From: Zeugodacus cucurbitae
Taxonomy: Eukaryota > Arthropoda > Insecta > Diptera > Tephritidae
DNA: 64,000 nt
Reading direction: 5' to 3'
Assembly: GCF_028554725.1 (NCBI RefSeq)
Contig: NC_071671.1
Location: 62,421,001 to 62,485,000, forward strand
The translations under genes and the position numbers were made by a program. The notes under the pieces were generated by a model. The model did no database searches. It was not told where the DNA came from and saw only the letters and a list, made by a program, of their open reading frames with translations. Shown here in pieces: positions 49,644 to 62,000 of the stretch (positions are counted from its first letter, which is position 1; each line of letters opens with the position of its first letter).

Positions 49644-51262
49644 ATGGCTGGAAAAAGACAGGCAACATCTAACTTAAATCACGAAAATTGGGATCAGGAA
49701 GAAGAACCTGAAGAGCGTGGAACGTTTCGCAAAGCTACGGAAGATGAATTAAAAAATCGGGTTATTAAGAAGGCGCGCAGGAAAGTCGCTACCGGCAACA
49801 GCGGTGTTGACGCTACTGATGATGGGGCGCCAAAAAGCGTTTTTAGTGGTTTTGCAGGTAATAAGAAAGTTTGTTGTATATAACCTAAAAATAATTGAAT
49901 TTTATAGGTTTCGGCAAGTCAACAAATGCCACTGCAGCTGGATCTCCTTTCTCATTTTTGTCAAAAGTATCTGCGTCGACAGCCGATGCTTCTAGTACAC
50001 CTACAACAACAAAACCATCATTTTCATTTGGAACAGCTATTAAATCGCCTCCAACTGTTGAAAAGGAAGACAAAACGTCTGCCAAAAATGGTAATGCAGT
50101 TAAAGAAATCGCTAAGGAGGGCAAAGGCAAATCGACTAGTTATCAAAACAAAATCAAAAGCTTAAACGAGGCTGTAACCGAATGGATAAAAACTCATGTA
50201 GAGAAAAATCCGCTTTGTATTCTTACACCGATTTTCAAAGACTATGATAAATATTTAAAGGAGATAGAAGAAGAAGAGCAAAAGTCGGAACCATTGAAAA
50301 CAGATGACAGCGCAAGTGTTAAAAATACTTCATCAGATGCACCAACAGATACACAAACACTTGGCAATTTTAAATTTTCCGCATTCTCTAAACCTAGTAC
50401 AAGCATTGCTTCGACCAGTGGTACAGGTGCTTTGTTTTCGTTTAGTTCAGCACCGTCCTCATCCGCAACAGTCCCTACAAGTTCTTCGAGTATTTTTACA
50501 AAGCCAACAACTGAAGCACCTAAACAAAGCACTTTTAGTTTTGGAATTAAACCTGCTGAAAACAAAAATAATGCACCAGATGACCAAACTTCGTCTCCAT
50601 CTCAATCTAAGGGTTTCAGTTTTGGCCTTAAAACCGATAATAAACCATCAACCTCAGCATCAAGCGCGTTCACTTTCGGAAAACCAGCAACGAACGGTGA
50701 TTCGAGCGATAAGAAATCCAACTCGTTTAGTTTTACTCCTGGTTCTACCCCATTCAGTTTCGGTAACATAAAGCCACCTACTGACCCAGCTCCTTCAACC
50801 TCTGCTGATGCTAATGGGGCCGACGACGAAGAAGATCAACCACCTAAAGTGGAATTTAAGCAGGTCTTTAATAATAATAAACTTTTAATAATAAAGAATT
50901 AAACGTTATTCTATCTATAACAGGTTGTGGAGGAAGATGCGGTATATTCCAGGAAATGCAAAGTTTTCATTAAAAAAGACGGAGCGTTTACTGATCGTGG
51001 TGTGGGCACATTATACTTAAAACCAGTTAAAGATTCTGAAAAGACACAACTTTTAGTACGTGCCGATACAAATCTCGGAAATATTCTTGTCAACTTAATA
51101 TTAAGCGCCGGCATCCCTACTCAACGGATGGGTAAAAACAACGTGATGATGGTATGTCTTCCTACGCCTGATGTAGAAAAGGCAACGTCGATGCTGCTAC
51201 GCGTTAAAACTGCAGACGAGGCGGACGACCTATTGGCGGAACTAGAGAAACACAAAAAATGA
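49644..51262 (+). CDS. Nup50: Nucleoporin Nup50
   Basis: Three exons, 49644-49857, 49908-50863 and 50924-51262, give 502 aa. The N-terminus (MAGKRQATSNLNHENWDQEE, ERGTFRKATEDELKNRVIKK) is the conserved importin-alpha and pore-binding region. A second conserved block, YQNKIKSLNEAVTEWIKTHV followed by NPLCILTPIFKDYDKYL, is diagnostic of Nup50. FSFG/FSFGIK and FTFG repeats are scattered through about 100-370. Exon 3 encodes a Ran-binding domain (KCKVFIKKDGAFTDRGVGTL). Nup50 sits on the nuclear basket and speeds cargo release from importin-alpha in exchange for RanGTP. An AATAAA lies at 51345-51350. Uri follows 393 bases downstream on the same strand. Confidence 0.95.
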
Positions 51263-51344
51263 AGTGTATTTTAACTATTTACTTTTAAATTGTTATAAAT
51301 ATTGGTTGTACTTTTAATGTCTGCAACATTTTAAGAATTTTACC

Positions 51345-51350
51345 AATAAA
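51345..51350 (+). terminator. Nup50 polyadenylation signal
   Basis: AATAAA about 80 bases after the Nup50 stop codon, well before the next gene. Confidence 0.6.
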
Positions 51351-51492
51351 ATTACTTTTTGAACAAAAAGAGATGAATTAACTTATTTCTTATTCTTATA
51401 TTTTTAATTGTTCGACTAAAGTGGGAATTTTTAATTAAATTTACCATATAATTTTAAAGAATTATAAACGTCAAGAAACGATATGGCCAACC

Positions 51493-51545
51493 AATCAGCT
51501 GAGCTGTTCTGTCGGCATTTGTTTTACAGCTGATTGTTTGTTGTT
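51493..51545 (+). promoter_or_regulatory. Paired E-box-type motif upstream of uri
   Basis: AATCAGCTG (51493-51501) and its exact inverse CAGCTGATT (51537-51545) lie about 110-160 bases before the uri start codon. CAGCTG-type E-boxes are a common core-promoter motif of housekeeping genes in Drosophila. The inverted pairing makes chance less likely. The function here is inferred. Confidence 0.45.
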
Positions 51546-51655
51546 TGCTGTTATGTACAGTTTATAAAGCCAAATGTTTGCAACGTGTAATTGGATATTT
51601 CATTTAATATCACAATTAATTTTTAACCAATAATACCACTTCTATAAAACTAAGA

Positions 51656-53974
51656 ATGGAAAAACGACAAGAAGCATTATATGAGGTAAAATTTTAAAAG
51701 TTTTTATGTGTGTAATATTTAACTTGATTAGGAATGTGTTTAGGCATTGACCAAGAATGAGGAAGAAACGGCCCGTTGGAAGAATTACAAAGATGAAAAT
51801 GACACAGCAGTCGAAAACCTAGATAGATTTAGTAAAAATCTCACAGTAGATGTTATGGTGCCAATAGGTCGTAAAGCATATATGCCAGGTCAGCTCATCC
51901 ATACAAATGAACTGCTTGTAGGTCACTATCAAAATTATTTCTCTAAATGTTCCGCACAAAAGGCAAAAGAAATTTGTGAATACCGGATCAAAATGGCACA
52001 CGAACTCTTGGAAAAATTGCAGACTGAAGCAGATTTATGGAAGTAGGTTAATGTTTTTATTTTATTTTATTTGCTACTAACTATCAATACACATATTTCA
52101 TTTAAGAAATAAGTTGGATAAACCATATACAGAAGGAGTGTTTCCAAGCAAAGAAGATTGTGAAATAATTGAAAATTATGATGAGGAAACAGAAATGGTG
52201 TGGCGAGAGCAACATAAAGTACGTGTAAAGCAAGCTAAAGAGCGAGAGAAATTAGAAAGGAATACTAATAACACGAAGATTCAAAATGCGGGTGAAAAAG
52301 GGGATTTGTCCGACACAGACGTTCTGAAAATGCTTGAAGAAGCTGAATTAATGGAGGAATTGGAGAATGAATTGGAAAGATTAGAAATAGATGATATCGG
52401 TGATGACACTATAAAAAAGTTAATGAAGGGCGATATGAAATTACCTCCGGAAAAAAGACGTGTAGCTCATACAGCAAAAATTCAAAAACAAACCGAAACT
52501 CAGACAAATGTCGGAAAACCAGAAACAGACATCGATGTTGAAAAAGAACTTCAGAGGATTGTAAAGAAAGCCGAATTGGAAAATAATACAGTCCAAACAA
52601 ATAACAATCATCGACCAAATCCAGAAATGATGCCGACAAACAACACAAATGCCGAAGATTCAGATGCTGATATTGAAGAACTACCTCGAGAGGTAAAAAT
52701 TATCAAAGAGCAGGCCAAATTTTTACCTGCCTTGGATCAGATTGGTTTTTATGAATACCAAATTCAAATTATGCGCCAAAAACTTTTAACATTACCTCTT
52801 AAAACTCAAGAGGATATCGATGAAAAGGTGAATACATTAAATATTTTAGAAACATTAGAAGAATTACTTGAAATGGCCGAGGATAATGCTGAAGAACAGG
52901 CAGATAACATTTCCAAAGACAAAGAAATCGACTTAGCGCAGGAAGAAATATCAACTACAAGTCAGGACACAACAGAAGAAAAGCAACCCAAACGGCGCAT
53001 TTCATTCGCCCTACAAAATGAGACACTTGAATTTCGCAAAAACGAAACAATTTCCCAAATGTTACCAAAATCGCAGCAGAAGAAAAAAGAAATTATTAAA
53101 CTCGATAAAGTTGAGTTATACCCTAATATTACAAAAACCATTGCTGATACTAAAGTTGAAGATCGTAAAAAAAATATTATTGATAGGGTGGAACAAAACA
53201 TAAGATTTATAGAAGAGAATCAAAGCACTAAAGATTTTCAATTAGTAGATAAAATTCTAGAGTCATCGTTAATTGGTGTTAATACCTTGCATATACATTT
53301 CCAACATTCTGCCAGCATGCGAAATGAAACAATATCAAATAGGGAAAATTCTGAAATCAATGGTGTTCCAGGCTCGCCCGCCGACCTGTATCAAGCATAC
53401 CTACAAAAAGTAGAAAAACAAGGTGCTGATATAAATAAGTCAAATTCAGAGCAGATAATTTTCAAGAATGCTTACACCGGTGAGGATAAAGTTAAAGTAC
53501 CGCTACTAAAAGAAGCAGATCGATTAAAGTCATACGAGGATCAACGTATGGAGGTTGGTTATTTTTTATTGCAAAGTAGTAAATGTGAAATATACATTTA
53601 ATTAACCATTTCAGTTTTGTAAACCTGCTACAGAGACCAAGTCAATCTTGAGAAACAAATCTGCAGTTGAAAGAGAGCAGCATAAATTGGATCGTAAAAA
53701 CAGAGCCAAATCGAATAAAAAAGAATCAAAGAAGAAAAATCCAATTACTGAAGAGGAATACATGCGTGCTTATTACAAGGTTTGTTAAATATTTATGAAT
53801 ATATGACTAAAAAACAAAAACATATTTTTTTTATTTTAGGTAATGAACGATGTTGTTGAAAAGCCTCTAACTGAACCGGAACCTCTTCCGGAATGTAAGT
53901 ACATTGATGCGCATACTCCTAAAAAACGAATAAGTCGTTTCAAACAAAATCGCGGTGCAACAGAGAAAATATAA
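51656..53974 (+). CDS. uri: Uri: unconventional prefoldin, RPB5 interactor
   Basis: Five exons, 51656-51685, 51744-52042, 52107-53553, 53615-53779 and 53840-53974, give 691 aa. Exons 1-3 encode a prefoldin-alpha domain with the diagnostic VMVPIGRKAYMPGQLIHTNE followed by FSKCSAQKA. The middle is acidic and coiled-coil forming. Residues 406-410 are RRISF, an RVxF-like protein phosphatase 1 docking sequence; human URI is known to bind PP1. The C-terminus carries EFCKPATETKSILRNKS and ends with KKRISRFKQNR, a short motif typical of URI tails. Uri belongs to the R2TP/prefoldin-like complex that helps assemble RNA polymerases and binds subunit RPB5. The first exon holds only ten codons; its start gives MEKRQEALYE. 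The gene is convergent with Fcp1, 319 bases away. Confidence 0.93.
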
Positions 53975-54293
53975 TAAATATCCCAATTTCACAATAACCA
54001 TAAGTTCTACAATATATGTTTGTGTGTTTTATTGCATAAGGAATTAAAATATCTTAAACTAAAATTGTTTTGCGACTTCGCCTTAATTTTTATTCATTTA
54101 AAACTGCATTCAGTTTAATTTACAACAGTTATGCCTGCAAATGTATACTTATACATATGTGCATATATCTTTACAATTTAAAAGCTTTAGAAGCGTACTG
54201 ACTACATACGAAAAGTAGGATCAAATTAAAACTGGATAAGGGTTCAAAAGTGAAAAAGTTCAAATAAATTAGTCTTAATTTAAACAATATAAA

Positions 54294-57200
54294 CTAATCA
54301 TCAAGTCCAAGAAATTCTCGCTCTAGCGCGGCACCCATCATATTCCACTCGCCGTCGTCTCCACTATCCTCATTACCATGGCTACCATCATCAGAATCAG
54401 AACCCATTTCTATATCGGATGGCAATTTCTCACCTAGCAAACAATAAAATTTATAATTTAAAATTATTATTGATGACATAAATACAGCGCTTACCACGTC
54501 GAAACTTTGTGCTGGGTGACTCATCATCATCTTCATTGTCCTCGCCGTCTGAGCTTTTGTCAGCATCCTCGTTAGTTGCAGAACCGATAATTATATCCGA
54601 TGCGCGTGTAAAAAACTCTCTTGTTCGATCCTGCTCCTTTTCTTCACGTCTCCGTTTGCGTAAAGTTTTGTCAACTGGTGGATTCTCTGTGCAAGACAAG
54701 ATTTAATAATTACAATCATTTAGTATATTATTAGATTGTATTTCTACCTATGTTAATATGTTCATCCTCACTGGAGGAATCCGATTCAAAAAACTGATCG
54801 AATTCTTTATTCATAGCCGCCAAATCAGCATTTGAAAATGACAAAAGAGGATTAATTGTGTCTATGAATTTTTCAGGTGCTTTGGCCTGTTGTTGTTGTG
54901 CGCTACTCGATGGTGATATCTCCGACTTTTCGCTATAGTTAACAACATGTTCTGGGCTATGACAATGTGCCGGCGGCTTTCGCTGTCTATTTTTTGTTTT
55001 ACGATCTAAAGGAAACAATCTTTCATCAACAAGCTCCCAACGCTCAGCACATGTCCATAACCAGTTTGCATTAACCACCTTAATTTTTGGATTCTTTTTC
55101 GCAGCATTCACTTTGAATGTACCAGAATTGACGGCGACAAGATGTGTAGTTTCTGCATTTAAGAAAATATCAAATTTAAAAAACATAGTCAATAAAAATA
55201 TTTAGTTTTTAGGGTACCTAGTCCAATACTTTGTGAAACGTTAGCGCCCAAACTTTTCGCAATAAAGTAGGCACGTGACTGCTCTAGTTGCATATTAGTG
55301 GGCACTAAGCCTGAAAATACCAAAGTCTTTCCACGAAGTACTTCCGAACGAATTTTGGGAACAATAATCTTTAAATCTGGTATTTCCTGCGTCTCATCAT
55401 AAATTGCATAAAATCGTGTATGAATGTTTTTTAAAATTTCTTCCAAATACATAAGGTAATCATCGGGATCTTCGATTTCAATTTGTTGATGCGGATCCGC
55501 AGGCAGTTTTATCTTAGGTGTTGCCTCCGCTTCAGTTTCTATCGTTGATCCTTCTTTATTAGCTGGTTTGTTTTCCTGTTTTTCATCGGATATAGAAGTG
55601 ATTCCATCACTTGCGTTTGGGATAACACTAGAATTTGTATTGTCTGTGACTTCAGTGACTACCGGTGATTTAACTTGTGCCACATTTGCGACTTCAGTAA
55701 GGGCTTGAACATCATTTTTAACAACATCTACAATGGTTTCTTCCTTTTTACTCTCTGTATCAGTTTCCGAACGTTCTGAGATACCATCAGAAGACTCCGA
55801 ATCGGGCAGTTTTTCTTTAATCTCCGCCTCTATTGAATCAATCTTGTTTGTATCTGTCGTCAGCGTTTGTTGTGTAAGATCTAAAATGAAACATTATTTT
55901 ATTTTCTTCAACGTGTAATGTAACCATGCTTACAAACCTTTGAAATCAAGGCCCTCTCCGTCCAATTCATGTTTCGATAAGCCGGGCGGCGCATTTATAT
56001 CCCCAGTATGTTGAAAAAAATGGTAGGGTTTCACTTGAATCAAATTTGATGCCATATTCCATACATCTTCCCGATCGTCGATTATGCAAACCATAGAATC
56101 TCCATTGGGAAAAAGAGCTCTGAAACGATATGCAAACTTCATATTAGGCACTTGTATCATATAACAACTATATTAACTATTATTTACTTTAAATTATCAG
56201 TTTTACTTGTTGCATTGAAACATTCGTCGCGCGAAAGTATACGATGAGAAAAATATTTTCCTTCTGGATCAAGTAATTGAGCAATCATATGCGCATAATT
56301 ACGCGCGCCAAAAGTGCAGATATGTAACTCGTAGAACTTTGACATGCGATCAAGGAAAAGCTGCGTACCAGGGCGAAGACGAGTATGGTACCAGGGAGAG
56401 TGGGGTCCATATAGTTGAAAGTGATAAATACATTTAATATTAATCGGTACATTATCGTTGGTTGTGTGTATGACAGTTTGATCTAAATCGACCAGAAGCA
56501 CAAGTTTCCGGTCTTGAAGTAAACGTCGTGTATCATCGTGTCCCAATTTTTGTGCTAGTTTCTGCGTAACTTTGAGATCAGGAATCGTGTGCACCATTGG
56601 TACAGATGCTTCCGATGTGTTTCCCTATGTATAAAAACAGAATAATAAGATATTAGTAATTGAAAAAAAAATCATAGATACAACTTTCTAAATTTGAAGT
56701 TAACTGTCAAGAAACCATTATTTTCATACATTTAAATTTTATTAGAAGCGTGATTTTAACCCTCGATCTACCGAGTGATAACATACACTGGACACAATAA
56801 ATAAGTAGAATTACAAAAAAAAAAATTGTCATATTTATGGTATAACTATGTATTTATATTTATCGGCTATAATCGCTTAAAGCGGTTCCTACGCCAAATA
56901 TATATATATATGTATTTATGTATGTATGTCATAAACTGGTACTAAAATACATATTTATATTATCTTATATAATATTTTTTCAACCCTGATGTCAATTTTC
57001 TTGAATGTAAAAGAGCATGGCAAGCCTGTTTACTTATCACTCGGCGCGACACTAAATGCACGCGCATAAAACTTTGTTTTGTTTATCGGTCGCTTATTTC
57101 TTTTTAATGTTTTTACTTTCTTCATTTCTACCAACCAATTCGTCTTAAATACAAAACCTTTTCAAGTGTTCGCTTCCATCACCTACCGAATTCATTTACA

Positions 57201-57859
57201 ATCGTATACTCACATTTTCATTTTGGCGCAAATCAGCACCGCAATCAGCACACATGTCTTTTATCACTGTCGTATGAGCGCATTCGGCCAATTCCAAAAT
57301 CGTAGCTCTGGAACGGAGAACACATGAATCCTTGTTAATGATATACTCGATTTATACTCAAACATGTACGAATGATTATTTTCAAAATACATTTAACACA
57401 AAAAATAATGTTAAAACGCTGTTTATGCATTGTTGACAATATATTTATAATGATTGTCAATACATTATCCAGCTCTCAATGCTTATACAGAGACCAACAA
57501 TGCAATGCTCTTTTATTGAATAAACATTGTAATGTTCACACCTACCCCTGCGGTACCAATTGTCCCTCCTTAAACAAACGCTTCTTTACCACGCCTACAC
57601 GATTTGCTTTTAATTTCTGTAATCCCTTATCGACTGAAGATGCTACCATTTTGGCATTTAATCCTTCCCCATCATTACCGCCACTAATGATTTCGTATAA
57701 TAAAATAACTTGGGACGATGTTATGGGGAAGCCTTCGCGAACGCGCCATTTATTGATTCGAATCGGGTGCTCCGCTGGTGCTGTAATTGTAATGCTGCCG
57801 GCACTGCCGCTAACACTTTCGCCACTCGACTCATTGATACCATCCGCCATTGCACTCAT
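54294..57859 (-). CDS. Fcp1: Fcp1: RNA polymerase II CTD phosphatase
   Basis: Eight exons: 57859-57546, 57307-57214, 56624-56188, 56119-55938, 55880-55218, 55152-54748, 54686-54495, 54433-54294, giving 808 aa. The N-terminal biotinyl-like domain ends with ECAHTTVIKDMCADCGADL, a feature of FCP1. The catalytic FCPH domain has DLDQT at 182-186 (nucleophile Asp182, acid Asp184) and IIDDRED near 294-300. An acidic Ser/Thr-rich linker (about 345-510) precedes a BRCT domain (about 515-605; LVFSGLVPTN, VVNANWLWTCAERWE). The tail is acidic and closes with MMGAALEREFLGLDD. Fcp1 removes phosphate from the CTD of RPB1 to recycle polymerase II in the nucleus. The start is MSAMADG; a splice-acceptor-like TTTGCAG just upstream suggests an untranslated first exon. 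Confidence 0.95.
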
Positions 57860-58461
57860 TTCTTTCCGTACTGCAAATAATTTCACTTCAATTTTTTACA
57901 ACACACCGACAATTTACTTTTTCGCACTATTTTCTGTGTTTCTTGATGTTGTCTTCAATTCCTTCCTTTTTCGCGTCTGCTACTTTTCCTTCACCAATTA
58001 TAATATTTATTGGCGTTTTATTAGTGTTCTCCAATTCGTTGTTTTGATTCCCCTTTTCTTTTTTGCTTTCTCTTATTTATGATGCATTTTTTCGGTGTGT
58101 TCAGTGACTTATTACAAAATTTTACATATACAGTGTGAGCCAATTTTTCGTTAGATTGTTCCAAACGAAAAAAAACTATTTACATATTTTATTTATATTT
58201 AAATTTTATATCTCTCCGTGAAGTTGTAAAAAATAGTATTACTAGTGAGGTAATTTATTATCTTATAATTGAATTATATGCTATAAAAAATCAGAGTATA
58301 TTATCGATGGGGGTATTTTTTTAACAGCTGCTTTCCGTGATCAAATTGTCAAATTTTAGCATCAGTTGGGCTGGAAAAAGTAAAATCCAGAAAAACATAA
58401 TATTTTGGATCAATTTAAATAATTTAATAAAAGTACTTCATAAAAATAAGTATTTCCTGAA
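57860..58461. other. Divergent intergenic region between Fcp1 and PPWD1
   Basis: Six hundred bases separate the two start codons. The stretch is AT-rich and must contain both promoters; candidate motifs are listed separately. No other gene is visible. Confidence 0.55.
58302..58330. promoter_or_regulatory. DRE-like and E-box-like motifs in the Fcp1-PPWD1 promoter region
   Basis: TATCGATG (58302-58309) matches seven of eight bases of the fly DNA-replication-related element TATCGATA. CAGCTG follows at 58325-58330. Both motif types mark broad housekeeping promoters in Drosophila, and they lie 130-160 bases before the PPWD1 start codon. Function is inferred from position. Confidence 0.45.
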
Positions 58462-61028
58462 ATGTCAGCCACAGAGGATAGGAAACGTAACGCTTCTGAA
58501 GAATGCGAACAAAATGAACCCAAGGATAATGTAGTGGCCAATGATGATGATGATGATGCTTGGATTGGTCCTATGCCAGAGGAGCAATCAGCTGTGTCAA
58601 AAGCTAAAAAACGCAAAGTTTTACCATATGAAAAAGTGTATTTGGAAAACCTCCCCAACGCTGAGAGCTATGAAAAAAGTTATATGCACCGCGATATAAT
58701 TACACATGTAGTGAGCACCAAGACGGAGTTCATAGTGACTGGTAGCTATGATGGACACATAAAATTTTGGAAGAAAATGGAGGAGGGTGTCGAATTCGTA
58801 AAACATTTTCGAAGTCACTTGAGTAAGAATGAAGCTATTAGAGGGTATAATTATTATTTCTACTAATGTTTTGTATATTTACATTTCCTTCAAGTGCCAA
58901 TACACTCATTAACAACCAACGCAAGTGGTACACTGCTCTGTTCAGCTTCTGCAGACAAATGTGCAAAAATATTCGATGTGGTTAATTTCGATATGATAAA
59001 CATAATTAAATTGGGTTTTACACCACTATGTACAGAATGGATACATTCCTCGGGCGATGCCGTTCATACTCTGGCAGTGTATGTACATTTAAAGTTATAT
59101 TTTATACTCTTTAAAACCAAATCGGATTTTAAACTTACAGTTCAGATAAAGATAGCAACAAGATCGTTATATATGATGGGCAAGGAAATGGCGACGTTTT
59201 ACAAGTTTTGGAAAAACTGCACTCTGCACCAGTAGTGGCAATGTGTTTTAACTTGATGTATGAAACCGTGATTTCGGTTGATAAAAATGGTATACTCGAG
59301 TATTGGCAAAACTCTAAACATGACTATAAATTCCCACAAAAACTTGTCACGTTCGATTCAAAGCTAGACACAAGTAAGAAATTAAATAATTTTACATGAA
59401 TGATATAAATAAATTCCATTCTTTCAGGCTTATTCGAGTTTGCGAAAAACAAAGCTTTAGTCACAGGCCTTGCCGTATCGCCTGATGGCCGCCGATTCGC
59501 TACTATATCAAATGATCGAAAAGTCAGAGTGTTTCAATTTAACACCGGAAAATTGATACGTGTATTTGATGAAGCATTGACTACATATACACAAATGCAA
59601 CAGACTCCACATGCATTACCAAATATGGAATTTGGAAGAAGGTAAGTCAGCGAATGTGCAATCAAGTTCAAAATTTAAATTAAAGTACATAATTTTTTCG
59701 TACTATATTAGAATGGCTGTGGAGCGAGATTTGGATAAGTCTGAGTTCAGTACAAACAACAATATACTCTTCGATGTGAGTGGACATTTTATAATGTATC
59801 CCACTATGTTAGGCATTAAAGTAATTAACATTGACACAAATAGATGTGTTTCTATTTTGGGGAAAACGGATAATATACGTCCATTACATATAGCCTTATT
59901 CCAGGTACATACTTCAATAAAATATTTTTAAGGTGAATATTTTTAATTGTGAACTATTTAGGGCAAGGCGAAAAAATCGAAGGCGGCTATAACTATGGAA
60001 CAGGAGGCTAGCGACAATCCTGCATTGCAATCCATAGCCAATGACCCTACGATGTTCTGCGCTGCTTATAAGTAAATATTATCAGATTTATATATCCAAT
60101 TACAAACATGCTAAATGTCTTTTAATTTTCAGGAAATCGCGTTTTTATCTATACAGTCGTCGATTACCATCTGATTTGCAAGATGTCGATCGGGATGTAT
60201 TTAATGAAAAACCTTCGAAAGAAGATATTATTGCAGTGCCAGAAGGACAAGGTAAATATTCGCAATCAATGGTTATTTTCTGTATATAAAATATATTCTA
60301 AATTTCTAATGTTTTAAAACTTTCACGCTAAACGGTTGATCTGTAATATAGATGAAGGTTCAATTGAATTAGTTTTCTTAAAGCAAATATTGATTAACTT
60401 ATTTTCACCCCTTTATTAAGGTACACAACGTGTTTACGAAAACGCTATTTTGCACACAACGGTGGGTGATATACATATGAAACTGTTCTATAAGGAATGC
60501 CCTAAAACAGTCGAAAATTTTTGTGTTCATTCCAAAAATGGGTAAATTACACCATAGATATTTGCATAAATTTCACTGAAACAAGCCTTCTTGCAGCTAC
60601 TATAATGGTCACATCTTTCATCGTGTTATAAAAGGTTTCATGGTGCAAACCGGTGATCCCACAGGCACAGGAACTGGTGGTAAATCAATATGGGGACACG
60701 ATTTCAAAGATGAGTTTGTGCCGAGTCTCAAACATGATCGTCCTTATACTGTTAGTATGGCAAATGCTGGTCCCAACACTAATGGTAGTCAGTTTTTCAT
60801 TACAGTCTTGCCAACGGTAATTTATACATTTGTTTGAAATTGTTTCGTAAGTGAATAAATAATATGGTGTTTAAATTTTAGCCTTGGCTGGATAACAAAC
60901 ATACGGTGTTCGGTCGGGTGTTTCGTGGAATGGAAGTTGTACAAAATATTTGCAATGCAAAAGCAAATCCCAAAACAGATAAACCTTATGACGACATCAA
61001 AATCATATCAATTCGATTGAGTAATTAA
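58462..61028 (+). CDS. PPWD1: PPWD1: WD40-repeat peptidyl-prolyl isomerase
   Basis: Ten exons: 58462-58822, 58895-59078, 59141-59373, 59428-59641, 59712-59904, 59962-60071, 60133-60251, 60421-60541, 60597-60816, 60882-61028; 633 aa against 646 in human. A short acidic N-terminus leads into WD40 repeats (about 70-440) with FIVTGSYDGHIKFWKK, KIFDVVNFDMINIIKLGF and FATISNDRKVRVFQFNTGKL. The C-terminal cyclophilin domain (about 475-633) keeps the catalytic and substrate residues: FHRVIKGFMVQTGDPTG, NGSQFFITVLPTPWLDNKHT including Trp and His of the active site. It should therefore be an active, cyclosporin-type isomerase. Human PPWD1 is found in spliceosomes, so a nuclear role in splicing is likely. 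It converges on Tmem63, with 972 bases between stops. Confidence 0.96.
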
Positions 61029-62000
61029 TAATTTTGTAAGCAATGTAAACTAGTTAAACAACTATTTAAAACTCACAACCTAAACTCACCATATATGTAT
61101 ATTTAAATATAAACAAGCTTTTTTTTATTTAGTGTTTTTTGTAAAGTTCTCGTATATTAAGTGTATTGCGAATAAGCTTAAGTGTGTACGTTGAACATAC
61201 ACTTATAAATACATATTTACATTTATATTCATCATCCTATTCGTTATAAATATAAAGTTTTTTGAAGGAATAAATGAAACAAAAATGTTTGTTTATATTT
61301 GAGTATAATATAGTATTTAGCTGCGTTTACATAAAATTTATAATAGCAAGACATTTATTTGTAAAGATTTAAAGCCAATTTTACAAATAAAAAGCATTTA
61401 TTACATTTTCAATATATTATCACATTTCTTCTTATACAAACAATATTGCAATGTTCTTTTTGTGGCCTCGTAACAGATTTCGAACGTCTTTAATACGCAT
61501 ATAATTTTATATAATTTATAGCTTAAAATTAAATAACTGAAAATATGTTTAAACGTTTATGTTGATTGATAAAATTTGCCTAGATAAAGAAAGTTCGCCA
61601 GCAACTAATAATACAATACAAAATCGTTTATACATAGTGAAATAAAAAAAAACAGTTAAACTCAAAATAATATTAAGGGATATGGAATATAAATTATAAT
61701 GGTGCCCTCAATTAAGTTATAAAGTGTGTTATTCTGTTCAAAAATTATGTATAAACAGAAAAACATACGCAAGTATGTATGTGTATCTTAATTGAATTTT
61801 TTAATTATTATTGTTTTTTTTATATAAAATGAGTTTCTCCCGAATCTTTATTTCCGTCTATTAATGTTTCGTAAGTCATAGCTTATGACTTCTTTTTCAC
61901 ATATAAAATGGAAATACATACATATATTTCACTGTGATTCGTATCAAGGCAATTTTTTTTTATCCAACAATACTATTTCGCTTCTAATCAGTTGTCTTAT
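61029..62000. other. Convergent 3' region of PPWD1 and Tmem63
   Basis: Contains the 3' untranslated regions of both genes. AATAAA occurs at 61269-61274 on the plus strand, a candidate PPWD1 polyadenylation signal. No gene is seen. Confidence 0.5.

Noticed and set aside
50304..50771. Leu/His/Gln-rich frame inside Nup50
   Set aside because: Frame-shifted reading of the FG-repeat exon.
57372..58082. A 236-codon plus-strand frame
   Set aside because: It is the shadow of Fcp1 exon 1 and promoter DNA; the minus strand gives a clear FCP1 N-terminus.
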